Translations under genes and position numbers: made by a program
Shown here: one piece after another, positions 17,491 to 25,797 of the stretch
How positions within the stretch are numbered: the stretch's first letter is position 1
Layout of the letters: every line of letters starts with the position of its first letter
The notes under the pieces: model-generated
Seen by the model: the letters and a program-made list of their open reading frames with translations, nothing else
Database searches by the model: none
Told to the model about the DNA's origin: nothing
From: Streptomyces iranensis
GTDB taxonomy: Bacteria; Actinomycetota; Actinomycetes; Streptomycetales; Streptomycetaceae
Length of the DNA stretch: 64,000 nucleotides
Assembly (NCBI RefSeq): GCF_017874715.1
Contig: NZ_JAGGLR010000019.1
Coordinates: forward strand, 1 to 64,000
Direction of reading: 5' to 3'

Positions 17491-17547
17491 GAAGGACACG
17501 TCCGCGAGGACACGTCCGCGAGGACACGTCCGCGAGGACGAGTCCGC
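17491..17547. repeat. 14-bp tandem repeat
   Basis: Four units of GAGGACACGTCCGC (the first one base longer, the last with GAG for CAC) run head to tail between the SRPBCC gene and the terminator. Confidence 0.85.
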
Positions 17548-17549
17548 AA

Positions 17550-17594
17550 GCCCGCGAGGGCGTCGACCGCACCGGTCGGCGCCCTCGCGGGCGT
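17550..17594. terminator. strong stem-loop terminator
   Basis: CCCGCGAGGGCG and CGCCCTCGCGGG form a perfect 12-bp stem; an inner CGACC/GGTCG pairing can extend it. It closes the SRPBCC transcript before the IclR gene. Confidence 0.7.
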
Positions 17595-17663
17595 CTCCGT
17601 GGAGACCGGATCCAGCGAGATCAGATCTTGCTCATCCGGTCACATCAGGAGCAAGCTGGATAT

Positions 17664-18443
17664 ATGGGTGCTCAAACGGCGCCTACGCTGATCTCATCCG
17701 TTCAGCGGGCTTTCCGGCTGATGGAGGCGGTGGGCGCGCACGAGGGCGGTGCGCCGGCCAAGCGGCTCGCCCGGGAGACCGGGCTGCCGCTCGCGACCAC
17801 GTACCACCTGCTGCGGACGATGGCCCACGAAGGCTATGTGTCCCGGCTGGACGACGGCGGCTTCGTGATCGGCGACAAGCTGCGCGCCCTCGAGTCCGGC
17901 AGCCGTGAGCAGGCGATGCTCGCCCGGGTCCGGCCCACCCTGGCCGCGCTGCGCGACGAGCTCTCCGCCGCCGCGTATCTCACCTTCTACGACGAGGGCG
18001 AGATCCGGGTCGCGGACATCGTCGATGGCCCGCAGGCGCCCCGGGTCGATCTGTGGGTGGGGTGCGAGGACGCCGGACACGCCACCGCGCTGGGAAAGTG
18101 CGTGCTGCGCGAGCTGGACGACGACGCCCGCCACGACTATCTCTCCCGCCATCCGCTCGTCGATCTCACCCCGCGCACCGTCACCCGCTCCGACGACCTG
18201 CTGCGCCGCCTCGACTCCCCGACCGGAAGTCCCCTGGTCGCGGACCTGGAGGAGTACGCCCTGGGGACGGTCTGCTTCGCGGTGCCGATCTACTACGGGG
18301 ACCGGCTCGGCTCGCTCGGGATCTCGCTGCGGGCGGACCGGCTGGCCCGGCTGGCGGAGATGGATCCGCACCGTGAGCTGTTCCGGACCCGCCTGGTGCC
18401 GACGGCGAGCCGGGTGAGCAGGAACCTGTCGCTCACTATCTGA
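17664..18443 (+). CDS. IclR-family transcriptional regulator
   Basis: The 259-aa protein has an N-terminal winged helix-turn-helix (SSVQRAFRLMEAVG ... AKRLARETGLPLATTYHLLRTM) and a C-terminal effector domain (AAYLTFYDEGEIRVADIV, GHATALGKCVL, GTVCFAVPIY). IclR proteins sense small metabolites and control catabolic genes. AGGAG lies 12 nt before ATG 17664; an upstream TTG would add 12 residues. Close to the amidase and the two remnants, it may have controlled that cluster; this is inference. Confidence 0.88.
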   Translation: MGAQTAPTLISSVQRAFRLMEAVGAHEGGAPAKRLARETGLPLATTYHLLRTMAHEGYVSRLDDGGFVIGDKLRALESGSREQAMLARVRPTLAALRDELSAAAYLTFYDEGEIRVADIVDGPQAPRVDLWVGCEDAGHATALGKCVLRELDDDARHDYLSRHPLVDLTPRTVTRSDDLLRRLDSPTGSPLVADLEEYALGTVCFAVPIYYGDRLGSLGISLRADRLARLAEMDPHRELFRTRLVPTASRVSRNLSLTI

Positions 18444-18610
18444 AAACGCGGGCCTTGCCGAATCTATCGAATCGCTGTTTCTCTGGATGAAGCGGACATC
18501 CCCGCCATCCCCCCCGTCATCACCCCCCGTCATCACCCGGTATCCCGCGTCATCACCCGGCATCCCCCGGTATCACTTGCCCCCGTGGAGAGAGAGCAGC
18601 GCAGCAGGTC

Positions 18611-19726
18611 ATGTTCCCGGCCCGACTCCGCCCGTACGACCCGGACCAACCGGACAGCGATGGGCTCATAGCCCCCGCGGTCCCCGTCATCATCATCTGT
18701 GGTGTGGCCCTGCTCGCCCTCGTGACCTCGGAGGGGCTTGCCTGGCTGCCACTGCTCGCCGTGGGACCGGCGCTCGCCGCCGCCCACTACGGACCGCACG
18801 GAGTGATCCGGATCGGGGTGCTCGCCGTGGCGGTGGGCGCGCTGCTGGGCACCCAGGGCGACGAACCGGTGCGCACCCAGGCGATCATGCTGGCCACACC
18901 CGCCGCCGTGGCCCTGGCGAGCTGTGGGGCCAGCGCCCTGCGCAGACGCCGTGAGCAGGTTCTTGCCGCCGTCCGCTCGGTCGCCGAGGCCGCCCAGAAC
19001 GCCCTGCTCACACCGGTGCCCGCCCGGGTCGGCCAATTCCAGGTGGCGGTCCGCTACAGCGCCGCCGCCGCGGAGGCACGGGTGGGGGGCGATCTCTATG
19101 CCCTGCTGCCGACCCCGCACGGGGTGCGGCTGATCGTCGGCGACGTACGAGGCAAGGGGCTGCCCGCGGTGAGCACCGCCGCCCTGGTACTCGGCGTCTT
19201 CCGCGAGGCCGCCTACGACGAGCCGAACCTGCTCGACGTCGTCGCCAGGATCGAGCGCAGCCTGTCCCGCAACCTGGCGCCCGACGACTTCGTCACCGCC
19301 GTGGTCGCCGGGTACCCCAGTGAGGGCCGTATGGAGCTCGTCAACTGCGGACACGCCCCGCCGCTGCTGGTCGGCGAGACCGGGATCATCGCCGTGGAGC
19401 CCACCCGCCCGGCCCCGCCGCTCGGCCTGGCCTCCCTGGGCGGCGAACTGCCGAGCCTCCAGGTGGTGCCGTTCGCCGAGGGCGACCAGCTGCTGCTCTA
19501 CACCGACGGGGTCATCGAGGCGCGGGACCGCGGCCGGGAGTACTTCCCGCTGCTGGAACGGGTGCCGCGGCACATCTGCGACGAGCCGTCCCGCACCCTC
19601 GCCTCGCTCCACGACGAACTGCTGTCCCATGTGGGCGGCCGGCTCCACGACGACGCGGCGCTGCTGCTCCTCCGCAAGCCGGTGCTGGGCGCGCTGCGCA
19701 GGGCGGTGGATGTGTCGTCGGCGTGA
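18611..19726 (+). CDS. membrane PP2C (SpoIIE-type) serine phosphatase
   Basis: The 371-aa protein has an N-terminal membrane part with about four hydrophobic segments (residues 20-105) and a cytoplasmic SpoIIE/RsbU-type PP2C domain. Metal-binding motifs are visible: VGGDLYALLP, GDVRGKGLPA and, at the end, HDDAALLLL. Such enzymes dephosphorylate anti-anti-sigma proteins. No anti-sigma or STAS gene is adjacent, so the partner is unknown. The upstream 160 bp is C-rich with short imperfect repeats of TCATCACCCGG. Confidence 0.9.
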   Translation: MFPARLRPYDPDQPDSDGLIAPAVPVIIICGVALLALVTSEGLAWLPLLAVGPALAAAHYGPHGVIRIGVLAVAVGALLGTQGDEPVRTQAIMLATPAAVALASCGASALRRRREQVLAAVRSVAEAAQNALLTPVPARVGQFQVAVRYSAAAAEARVGGDLYALLPTPHGVRLIVGDVRGKGLPAVSTAALVLGVFREAAYDEPNLLDVVARIERSLSRNLAPDDFVTAVVAGYPSEGRMELVNCGHAPPLLVGETGIIAVEPTRPAPPLGLASLGGELPSLQVVPFAEGDQLLLYTDGVIEARDRGREYFPLLERVPRHICDEPSRTLASLHDELLSHVGGRLHDDAALLLLRKPVLGALRRAVDVSSA

Positions 19727-19808
19727 GCGGATGTGCCGTCGGCATGAGCCGATGTGCCGTCGTGACCCGTGGTCCGTATGACCGGCTCCGCGCTTCCGGC
19801 GGATCGGC

Positions 19809-21155
19809 TCAGACGACGCCCTGGGCGGCCATCGCCTCCGCCACCCGTACGAATCCGGCGGCGTTCGCGCCCAGTGCGTAGTCGTCGGGGGAGCAGCCGT
19901 AGCGGTCGGCGGTGGTCCGGCACAGGGTGTGGACCTCGGTCATGACGGCGGCGAGGCGGGCCTCGGTCTGGGCGAAGGTCCAGCGCTCGCGGGAGGCGTT
20001 CTGCTGCATCTCCAGCGCGGAGGTGGCCACACCTCCCGCGTTGGCGGCCTTACCGGGGCCGAAGAGCACATCGGCCTCCCGGAAGATCTCGATCGCCGCC
20101 GGAGTGCAGGGCATGTTGGCGCCCTCGGCCACGGCCATCACACCGTTCTTGACCAGGGCGATCGCACTCTGCTCTGTCAACTCGTTCTGGGTCGCGCAGG
20201 GCAGGGCGACCTCGCAGGGCAGCTCGAAGACCGAGCCGCGGCCGGAGAAGACGGCGCCCGGCTTGGCGTCGGCATAGGCGGAGATCCGCTGCCGCCGGAC
20301 CTCCTTGATCTCCTTGAGCAGGGCGAGGTCGATACCGTCCGGGTCGACCACATGGCCGGAGGAGTCGGAGCAGGCCACCACCCGGCCGCCGAGGGCGTGG
20401 ACCTTCTCGACGGCGTAGAGGGCCACATTGCCGGACCCGGAGACGACGACCGTAAGGCCGTCGAAATCCTTCTTGCGGGTGCGCAGCATCTCCTGGACGA
20501 AGTGGACGGTGCCGTATCCCGTGGCCTCGGTACGCGCGGGTGACCCGCCCCAGGCGACCGGCTTACCGGTCAGCACACCGGCCTCGAAGCGATTGGTCAG
20601 CCGCTTGTACTGGCCGAAGAGATATCCGATCTCGCGAGCACCCACCCCGATGTCCCCGGCCGGCACATCGGTGTGCTCGCCCAGATGGCGGTGGAGTTCG
20701 GTCATGAAGGACTGGCAGAACCGCATGACCTCGCCGTCCGAGCGCCCCTTGGGATCGAAGTCCGCACCGCCCTTGCCGCCGCCGATGGCGAGGCCCGTCA
20801 GCGCGTTCTTGAAGATCTGCTCGAAGCCGAGGAACTTCACGATGCCCAGATCGACGCTGGGGTGGAAGCGCAGACCGCCCTTGTAGGGGCCCAGCGCGCT
20901 GTTGAACTCCACCCGGAAGCCCCGGTTGACCTGGACCTCGCCGTCGTCGTCCACCCATGGCACCCGGAAGACGAGCTGCCGCTCCGGCTCGCACAGCCGC
21001 TCAACGATCCGGGCCTCCAGATACTCCGGATGCGCGCCGAGCACGGGGGCGAGGGTCGGCAGCACCTCGCGCGCCGCCTGGTGGAACTCGGACTCCCCGG
21101 GGTTGCGGTGCACGATCTGCGCGTAGACGGCCTCGATACGGGCGCTGACGTCCAT
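19809..21155 (-). CDS. gdhA: NADP-specific glutamate dehydrogenase
   Basis: GdhA aminates 2-oxoglutarate with ammonia and NADPH to glutamate. The 448-aa protein starts at ATG 21155 (MDVSARIEAVYAQIV); the frame is open far upstream, but that part lies opposite the ABC transporter and is not protein-like. The substrate lysines are seen in GPYKGGLRFHP and GGGKGGADFDPKG, the nucleotide fold in VVVSGSGNVALYA, and the family end in GANAAGFVRVAEAM. Length is typical of the hexameric NADP enzyme. It is divergent from the ABC transporter, about 300 bp apart. Confidence 0.95.
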   Translation of the reverse strand: MDVSARIEAVYAQIVHRNPGESEFHQAAREVLPTLAPVLGAHPEYLEARIVERLCEPERQLVFRVPWVDDDGEVQVNRGFRVEFNSALGPYKGGLRFHPSVDLGIVKFLGFEQIFKNALTGLAIGGGKGGADFDPKGRSDGEVMRFCQSFMTELHRHLGEHTDVPAGDIGVGAREIGYLFGQYKRLTNRFEAGVLTGKPVAWGGSPARTEATGYGTVHFVQEMLRTRKKDFDGLTVVVSGSGNVALYAVEKVHALGGRVVACSDSSGHVVDPDGIDLALLKEIKEVRRQRISAYADAKPGAVFSGRGSVFELPCEVALPCATQNELTEQSAIALVKNGVMAVAEGANMPCTPAAIEIFREADVLFGPGKAANAGGVATSALEMQQNASRERWTFAQTEARLAAVMTEVHTLCRTTADRYGCSPDDYALGANAAGFVRVAEAMAAQGVV

Positions 21156-21304
21156 GGGTGCGTGGTGCCTCTCTGTGGGCTTCTGTCTCATATGCCGGTC
21201 CTGCGGGGGTCCAGGATCTTGTCCCCGGCGGGGTTCACCATGGCGGCGCGCCCGGGGAGTCGCCCGCGAACCGGGAAGACCGGGAAGACCTGCGGAGATC
21301 GAGA

Positions 21305-21328
21305 GGTGGTGGAGCCAGCTCCACCACC
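21305..21328. promoter_or_regulatory. perfect 24-bp palindrome between gdhA and ABC transporter
   Basis: Arms GGTGGTGGAGC and GCTCCACCACC are exact complements with two bases between them. The site is about 150 bp from both divergent start codons. It could be an operator or a transcribed hairpin; no T-run follows. Confidence 0.45.
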
Positions 21329-21455
21329 GGGCCGGAGTCCCGTACCCCTCCCGGTCCGGGACCGCGCTCTCTCCCGCCCGCCCGCGCGCGTTTCTAGCGT
21401 TCTTCGTGACCGGCGGACCCGTTTGATCCGCCCGGCGTGACGGAGGGGCGGAGAG

Positions 21456-22232
21456 ATGAACCGGCACTGGCGTGGCCGTACGACGGCCACCGCGGAGCGG
21501 ACGGGGACCCGGCACCACGCGCTGACCCTGGACGGGGTCACCCGGGAGTACCAGCCGGGGGCCGTGGCGCTGCACCCCATCCATCTGACGGTGCCACGCG
21601 GACGGTTCCTCGCGGTGATGGGCCCCTCGGGATGCGGGAAGTCGACCTTGCTGCAGTGCGCCGCCGGGTTGGACCGGCCGACGGCGGGCACGGTGCGCAT
21701 CGGCGGCACGGAGCTGTCCTCGCTGAACGAGGCGGCGCTGACCCGGCTGCGGCGGGAGCGGATCGGCTTCGTCTTCCAGGCGCATCACCTGGTGCCGTCG
21801 CTGAGCGTGGCGGAGAACGTCTCCCTGCCGCTGATGCTCGGCGGCCACAGCGTCGACGGCCGGGACCTGCGGGCCCTCGCGGCGGTCGGGCTGGGGGACC
21901 GGGGCGGCGCCATGCCGTACGAACTGTCCGGCGGGCAGAGCCAGCGGGTGGCGATCGCCCGCGCGCTGGTCACCTCGCCCGACATCGTCTTCGCCGACGA
22001 GCCGACCGGGGCGCTCGACCCCGCCGCGGCGGAGGAGGTGCTGACACTGCTGCGGCAGGCCGTCGACCGTGACGGCCATACGGTCGTCATGGTCACCCAC
22101 GACCCGTTCGCCGCCGCCTGGGCCGACGAGGCGCTGTTCCTGATGCGGGGAAAGCTGGTCTGGCGGCAGGAGCGGCCGGAGGCGGCCGACATCCGCCGCG
22201 TCCTCAAGGACCTGGGAGGGCGGACGGCATGA
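21456..22232 (+). CDS. ABC transporter ATP-binding protein (MacB/LolD type)
   Basis: The 258-aa ATPase has Walker A GPSGCGKST (56-64), Q-loop in FVFQAHHLVPSLS, signature ELSGGQSQRVAIARAL, Walker B IVFADEPTGALD and the switch His in VTHDP. The DEPTGALD form marks the MacB/FtsE/LolD group that drives FtsX-type permeases. The stop codon overlaps the permease start (ATGA), so the two are translationally coupled. It powers export or membrane-lipid-side work by mechanotransmission rather than import. Confidence 0.93.
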   Translation: MNRHWRGRTTATAERTGTRHHALTLDGVTREYQPGAVALHPIHLTVPRGRFLAVMGPSGCGKSTLLQCAAGLDRPTAGTVRIGGTELSSLNEAALTRLRRERIGFVFQAHHLVPSLSVAENVSLPLMLGGHSVDGRDLRALAAVGLGDRGGAMPYELSGGQSQRVAIARALVTSPDIVFADEPTGALDPAAAEEVLTLLRQAVDRDGHTVVMVTHDPFAAAWADEALFLMRGKLVWRQERPEAADIRRVLKDLGGRTA

Positions 22233-24766
22233 AGGTGGCTGCCCTACTCGCCGCGCGTGCCACTCGTGCCCACCGTAAGGCGTGGACCGCGGTCTTCGCC
22301 GCGCTCGCCCTCACCTCCCTGCTGCTCGGCGCCTTCGGGCTGACCCTCGTCTCGGCCTGGGGCGCGCATCCACGGGTGGAGCGGTACGCCGGGGCCGATC
22401 TCGTCGTGGCCGGCGACCAGACCACCCGCTTCAGCGCGACGTCCCTGGGCGACCGCGAGACCGCGAGCGCCGGGCTCACCGAGCGGGTCCGGATCCCCCG
22501 GACGGCGTTGAGCGTGGTGCGAGGGGTGCCCGGGGTGCGGACGGCCGCCGCCGACGTGGAATTCCCGGTGGGCCTGGCGGACCGGCCCGCCACCGGCCAC
22601 CCCTGGGAGACCGCCCGCCTGGCGCCGTACGCGCTACGGACGGGCCGCGCCCCGCAGCGGGCGGACGAGGTGGTGGTGGGCGGCGGAGCGGGCCGCATCG
22701 GCGCGCGGCTGACGCTGCGCGTGGGCGGCCGGGACGCGTCCTACACCGTCGTGGGCGTCGCCGACGGCCCCCGTACGGCCGTCTGGTTCACCGGCGCCGA
22801 GGCCCGGCGCCTGTCCGGACACCCGGAAGCCCTGGACGCCATCGGGGTCGTCGCCGGACCCGACACGGACCAGGCGGAGCTGGCCGGGCGGGTGCGAAAG
22901 GCCCTGGACGCGGCCGGTGTCACCGACGTCGGGCACCGCGCGGACGGCGACCCGGCCACCGTGCGCGTCCTGACCGGAAGCGAGCGCGGCGAGGCCGAGT
23001 TCCTGGCCGCCGCGCCCGCCCGTGGCGAGCTGCTGGCGGCGCTCGGCTCCGTGGCCGGAGCCGTCGTCCTCGTGGCGCTGCTCGTCGTGTCGTCGACCAT
23101 CGTCCAGGCGCTGCGGCAACGCGCCCATGAACTGGGCCTGTTGCGGGCGGTCGGCGCCACACCCGGGCAGCTGCGCGGTGCGGTGGGCCGGGAGGTGGGG
23201 CGGGTCGCGGCCTGGGCGGCGCTGGTGGGCGCGGCCGGGGCGGTCCCCGCGTACCTGGGACTGCGCGGGCTGCTGGACGCGCGGGGCGCGCTGCCCACCG
23301 GACTCGAGCTGACGCTGCCCCCGCTGCTGTGGCCCGCGCCCCTGGTCACCGCCGCCGTCACCGTCCTGGTGGCCGGGATCGCGGCGCTCATCGGCTGCTC
23401 CAGGACCGCCACGGCGCGCCCGGCGGAGGCGCTGCGCGAACGGGCACCCGGCAGGGCGCGGGGCATCACCGGGCTGGTGCTGCTGGGCGTGGGCGCGAGT
23501 TCGGCCGGAACGGCCGCCCTCCAGCAGGGCGCGACCGCGGCGGCCGCGGCCGGTGCGGCGGCGGTGACGATGGTGATCGCCTGCGCGGTGCTGGGGCCGT
23601 GGATCGCCGAAGGGGCGATGCGGCTGCTCGGCGCCCCGCTGCGGCTGTTCGGCCCCGGCGGCCGCCTCGCCGCCGCCAACTGTGCTGCGTCCGCCCACCG
23701 GCTGGGCGCGGCGATCACCCCGATCGTGCTGGTCACCGCCTTCGCCGGGGTTCAGCTCTCCGGGGGCGCGACGATGACTCACGCGGGGGACGCCCAGGCC
23801 CACCAGGTGCTGCGCGCCGATTTGGCGGTGCGCGCGGACGGCGGCCTTACGGCCGGTGCGGTGGAGCGGATCCGCGAGCTCCCCGGGGTGCGGGCGGCGA
23901 CGGAGGCCGTCCCCGGCACGGTGCTGCTGGCGCGGAGCCAACTCGGCTCGCCCGAACTCGAGCGGCTGCCCGTCTTCGGCGTCACCCCGGAGCGGCTGAC
24001 GCGCACCCTCGACCCGGGCGTACGGAACGGGGACCTCGCCCGGCTGCGGCCCGGCACGGTCGCCGTAGGCGCCGACCGTGCGGACTCCCTCGGCGCCCGG
24101 CCCGGCTCCACGGTGACCCTGCGGTTCGGAGACGGCCAGGAGACGAGGCTGCGGGTCGTGGCGACGTACGAACGCTCCATCGCGCTCGGGGACTTCCTCC
24201 TCTCCCGCGATGAACTCCTGCGCCACACATCGATGCCCGGCGCGGGGCGGATCCTGGTCGCGGCCGCGCCCGATGCCGACCGTAAGGCGCTCACGAAGGC
24301 GCTGGCGCGGGCGGTGCCCGGGGCCCGGGTGGAGCGGGACCCGGCGCCGGTAAGGGGCGAGGCGGCGGGCCAGGCGCTGGCCGAGGTGGTGTCGGTGGCG
24401 GTGGTCGCGGCCATCGGGGCCTTCACGGTGATCGCCGTCCTCAGCACCCTCGCCCTCATCGCCACCGGACGCCGCCCCGAACTGCGCCTGCTGCGGCTCG
24501 CGGGCGCGGGCCGACGCCAACTGCGCCGGATGCTGCGGCTGGAGGCGGCGGCCACGGTGGTGACCGGCCTGGTGGTGGGTGCGGCCGTGGCATCCGTACC
24601 GCTCCTGGCCTTCAGCGCGGCCACGGCGGGCACGCTGCCGTACCTGCCGCCGGTGCAGGCCGCGGCGATCGTCTCGGTGGTCGTGGCCACGGCGGCGGCG
24701 GGCTCACTGCCACCGGTGTGGCCGACGCTACGGGGACGGTACGTTCCCGCCCCCTCCGGGGGTTGA
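22229..24766 (+). CDS. FtsX-family ABC transporter permease
   Basis: The 845-aa protein follows the double-FtsX plan of actinobacterial exporters: an N-terminal helix (about 18-45), a large extracytoplasmic MacB-PCD-like domain, three helices in the first FtsX domain (about 265-390), two central helices near 410-465, a second outside domain, and a final FtsX domain (about 710-830). It pairs with the ATPase upstream. The convergent two-component system suggests regulation by an envelope signal such as a peptide antibiotic. The last codons and stop lie inside a repeat array. Confidence 0.9.
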   Translation: MKVAALLAARATRAHRKAWTAVFAALALTSLLLGAFGLTLVSAWGAHPRVERYAGADLVVAGDQTTRFSATSLGDRETASAGLTERVRIPRTALSVVRGVPGVRTAAADVEFPVGLADRPATGHPWETARLAPYALRTGRAPQRADEVVVGGGAGRIGARLTLRVGGRDASYTVVGVADGPRTAVWFTGAEARRLSGHPEALDAIGVVAGPDTDQAELAGRVRKALDAAGVTDVGHRADGDPATVRVLTGSERGEAEFLAAAPARGELLAALGSVAGAVVLVALLVVSSTIVQALRQRAHELGLLRAVGATPGQLRGAVGREVGRVAAWAALVGAAGAVPAYLGLRGLLDARGALPTGLELTLPPLLWPAPLVTAAVTVLVAGIAALIGCSRTATARPAEALRERAPGRARGITGLVLLGVGASSAGTAALQQGATAAAAAGAAAVTMVIACAVLGPWIAEGAMRLLGAPLRLFGPGGRLAAANCAASAHRLGAAITPIVLVTAFAGVQLSGGATMTHAGDAQAHQVLRADLAVRADGGLTAGAVERIRELPGVRAATEAVPGTVLLARSQLGSPELERLPVFGVTPERLTRTLDPGVRNGDLARLRPGTVAVGADRADSLGARPGSTVTLRFGDGQETRLRVVATYERSIALGDFLLSRDELLRHTSMPGAGRILVAAAPDADRKALTKALARAVPGARVERDPAPVRGEAAGQALAEVVSVAVVAAIGAFTVIAVLSTLALIATGRRPELRLLRLAGAGRRQLRRMLRLEAAATVVTGLVVGAAVASVPLLAFSAATAGTLPYLPPVQAAAIVSVVVATAAAGSLPPVWPTLRGRYVPAPSGG

Positions 24767-24892
24767 GGGTATGTTCCCGGCCGCTCCGGCGATTGAGGGG
24801 GTACGTTCCCGCCCCCTCCTGCGGTTGAGGGTATGTTTCCGGCCGCTCCGGCGGTTGAGGGTACGTTTCCAGCCCCTCCGGCGATTGAGGAG
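24740..24892. repeat. array of about five 30-bp imperfect repeats
   Basis: Units of the form ACGTTYCCNGCCCCTCCGGC then GATTGAGGG recur five times, alternating ACGTT and ATGTT starts. The element resembles the common intergenic repeat of Streptomyces (CCTCCGGCGATTGAGGAGCGGGG). The first unit supplies the permease stop codon. Confidence 0.8.
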
Positions 24893-24922
24893 CGGGGTCC
24901 GGGGCAGGGCCCCGGCGGGGGT

Positions 24923-24944
24923 GAGGGGGCGGAGCCCCCTCTTT
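24923..24944. terminator. intrinsic terminator between FtsX permease and response regulator
   Basis: GAGGGGGC-gga-GCCCCCTC forms an 8-bp stem with a 3-nt loop followed by TTT. It serves the permease and, by symmetry, possibly the convergent two-component genes. Confidence 0.7.
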
Positions 24945-25012
24945 CGGGAAGGGGCGGGGCGGGGAGAGCTACGGCTCACGCGGCCGTGAAACGCTGCCGG
25001 GGCCGTGAACGC

Positions 25013-25080
25013 CGCCGGGGGCGCCGGGACCTCCGCCGGGGCCGGGACCTCCGCCGGGGCCGGGACCTTCGCCGGGGCCG
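25013..25080. repeat. 18-bp tandem repeat
   Basis: About four copies of CGCCGGGGCCGGGACCTC lie in tandem between the terminator and the response regulator stop. They do not encode a recognised protein. Confidence 0.8.
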
Positions 25081-25101
25081 AGACCCGCACCGGGCTCGGC
25101 C

Positions 25102-25797
25102 TCACCGCCTGTCCGCCGACTCCCCCTCACTCGTCGCGCCCTTGTTGAGAGTTGCGCCCTTGTTGAGGTACGCCAGGACCGCCAGCACCCGCCGGTGCCC
25201 GCTGTCGCTCGGCGGCAGGCCCAGCTTGGCGAAGACATTGCCGATGTGCTTGCTGACCGCGCGCTCCGAGACCACCAGCGTCCGGGCGATCGTCGCGTTG
25301 TCCCGGCCCTCCGCCATCAGGTGCAGCACTTCGCGCTCGCGCGGCGTCAAGGAGTCCACCGGATCGTCCCGGCGCCGGGTCATCAGCTCCTTGACCACCT
25401 CTGGGTCCAGCGCCGTACCGCCCCCGACCACCCGTTCCAGCGCGTCCAGGAACTCCTCGACCCGCCCCACCCGGTCCTTCAGCAGATAGCCGAGCCCGCT
25501 CGCGCCGTCGGCCAGCAGTTCGGCCGCGTAGGTCTCCTCGACGTACTGCGAGAGCACCAGCACCGGCAGGCCGGGCATCTCCCGCCGCGCCGCGAGCGCC
25601 GCGCGCAGCCCCTCGTCGCGGAAGCCCGGCGGCATGCGGACGTCGAGCACGGCCACGTCCGGACGGTGTTCGAGGAGGGCGGGCAGCACCTCGGGGCCGC
25701 TGGAGGCGACGGCCACCACCTCGTGCCCGGCGGAGTTCAGCAGCAGGACCATGCCCTCCCTCAGCAGAGCGTTGTCCTCGGCGATCACCACACGCAC
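25102..25797 (-). CDS. NarL/LuxR-type response regulator
   Basis: The 231-aa regulator has a receiver domain with acidic pocket EDN (7-9), phospho-acceptor Asp52 in VAVLDVRMPP and Lys in YLLKDRV. The C-terminal LuxR helix-turn-helix reads SLTPREREVLHLMAEG through VSERAVSKHIGNVFAKL. The end has a small duplication (LNKGATLNKGAT) after the normal domain. It overlaps the kinase gene by 13 bp, so both are co-expressed. The convergent ABC exporter is a likely target. Confidence 0.93.
   Translation of the reverse strand: MRVVIAEDNALLREGMVLLLNSAGHEVVAVASSGPEVLPALLEHRPDVAVLDVRMPPGFRDEGLRAALAARREMPGLPVLVLSQYVEETYAAELLADGASGLGYLLKDRVGRVEEFLDALERVVGGGTALDPEVVKELMTRRRDDPVDSLTPREREVLHLMAEGRDNATIARTLVVSERAVSKHIGNVFAKLGLPPSDSGHRRVLAVLAYLNKGATLNKGATSEGESADRR

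Noticed and set aside
21156..22100. N-terminal extension of glutamate dehydrogenase into the ABC transporter region
   Set aside because: The dehydrogenase family begins at MDVSARIEAV; the upstream frame lies opposite a clear ABC ATPase.
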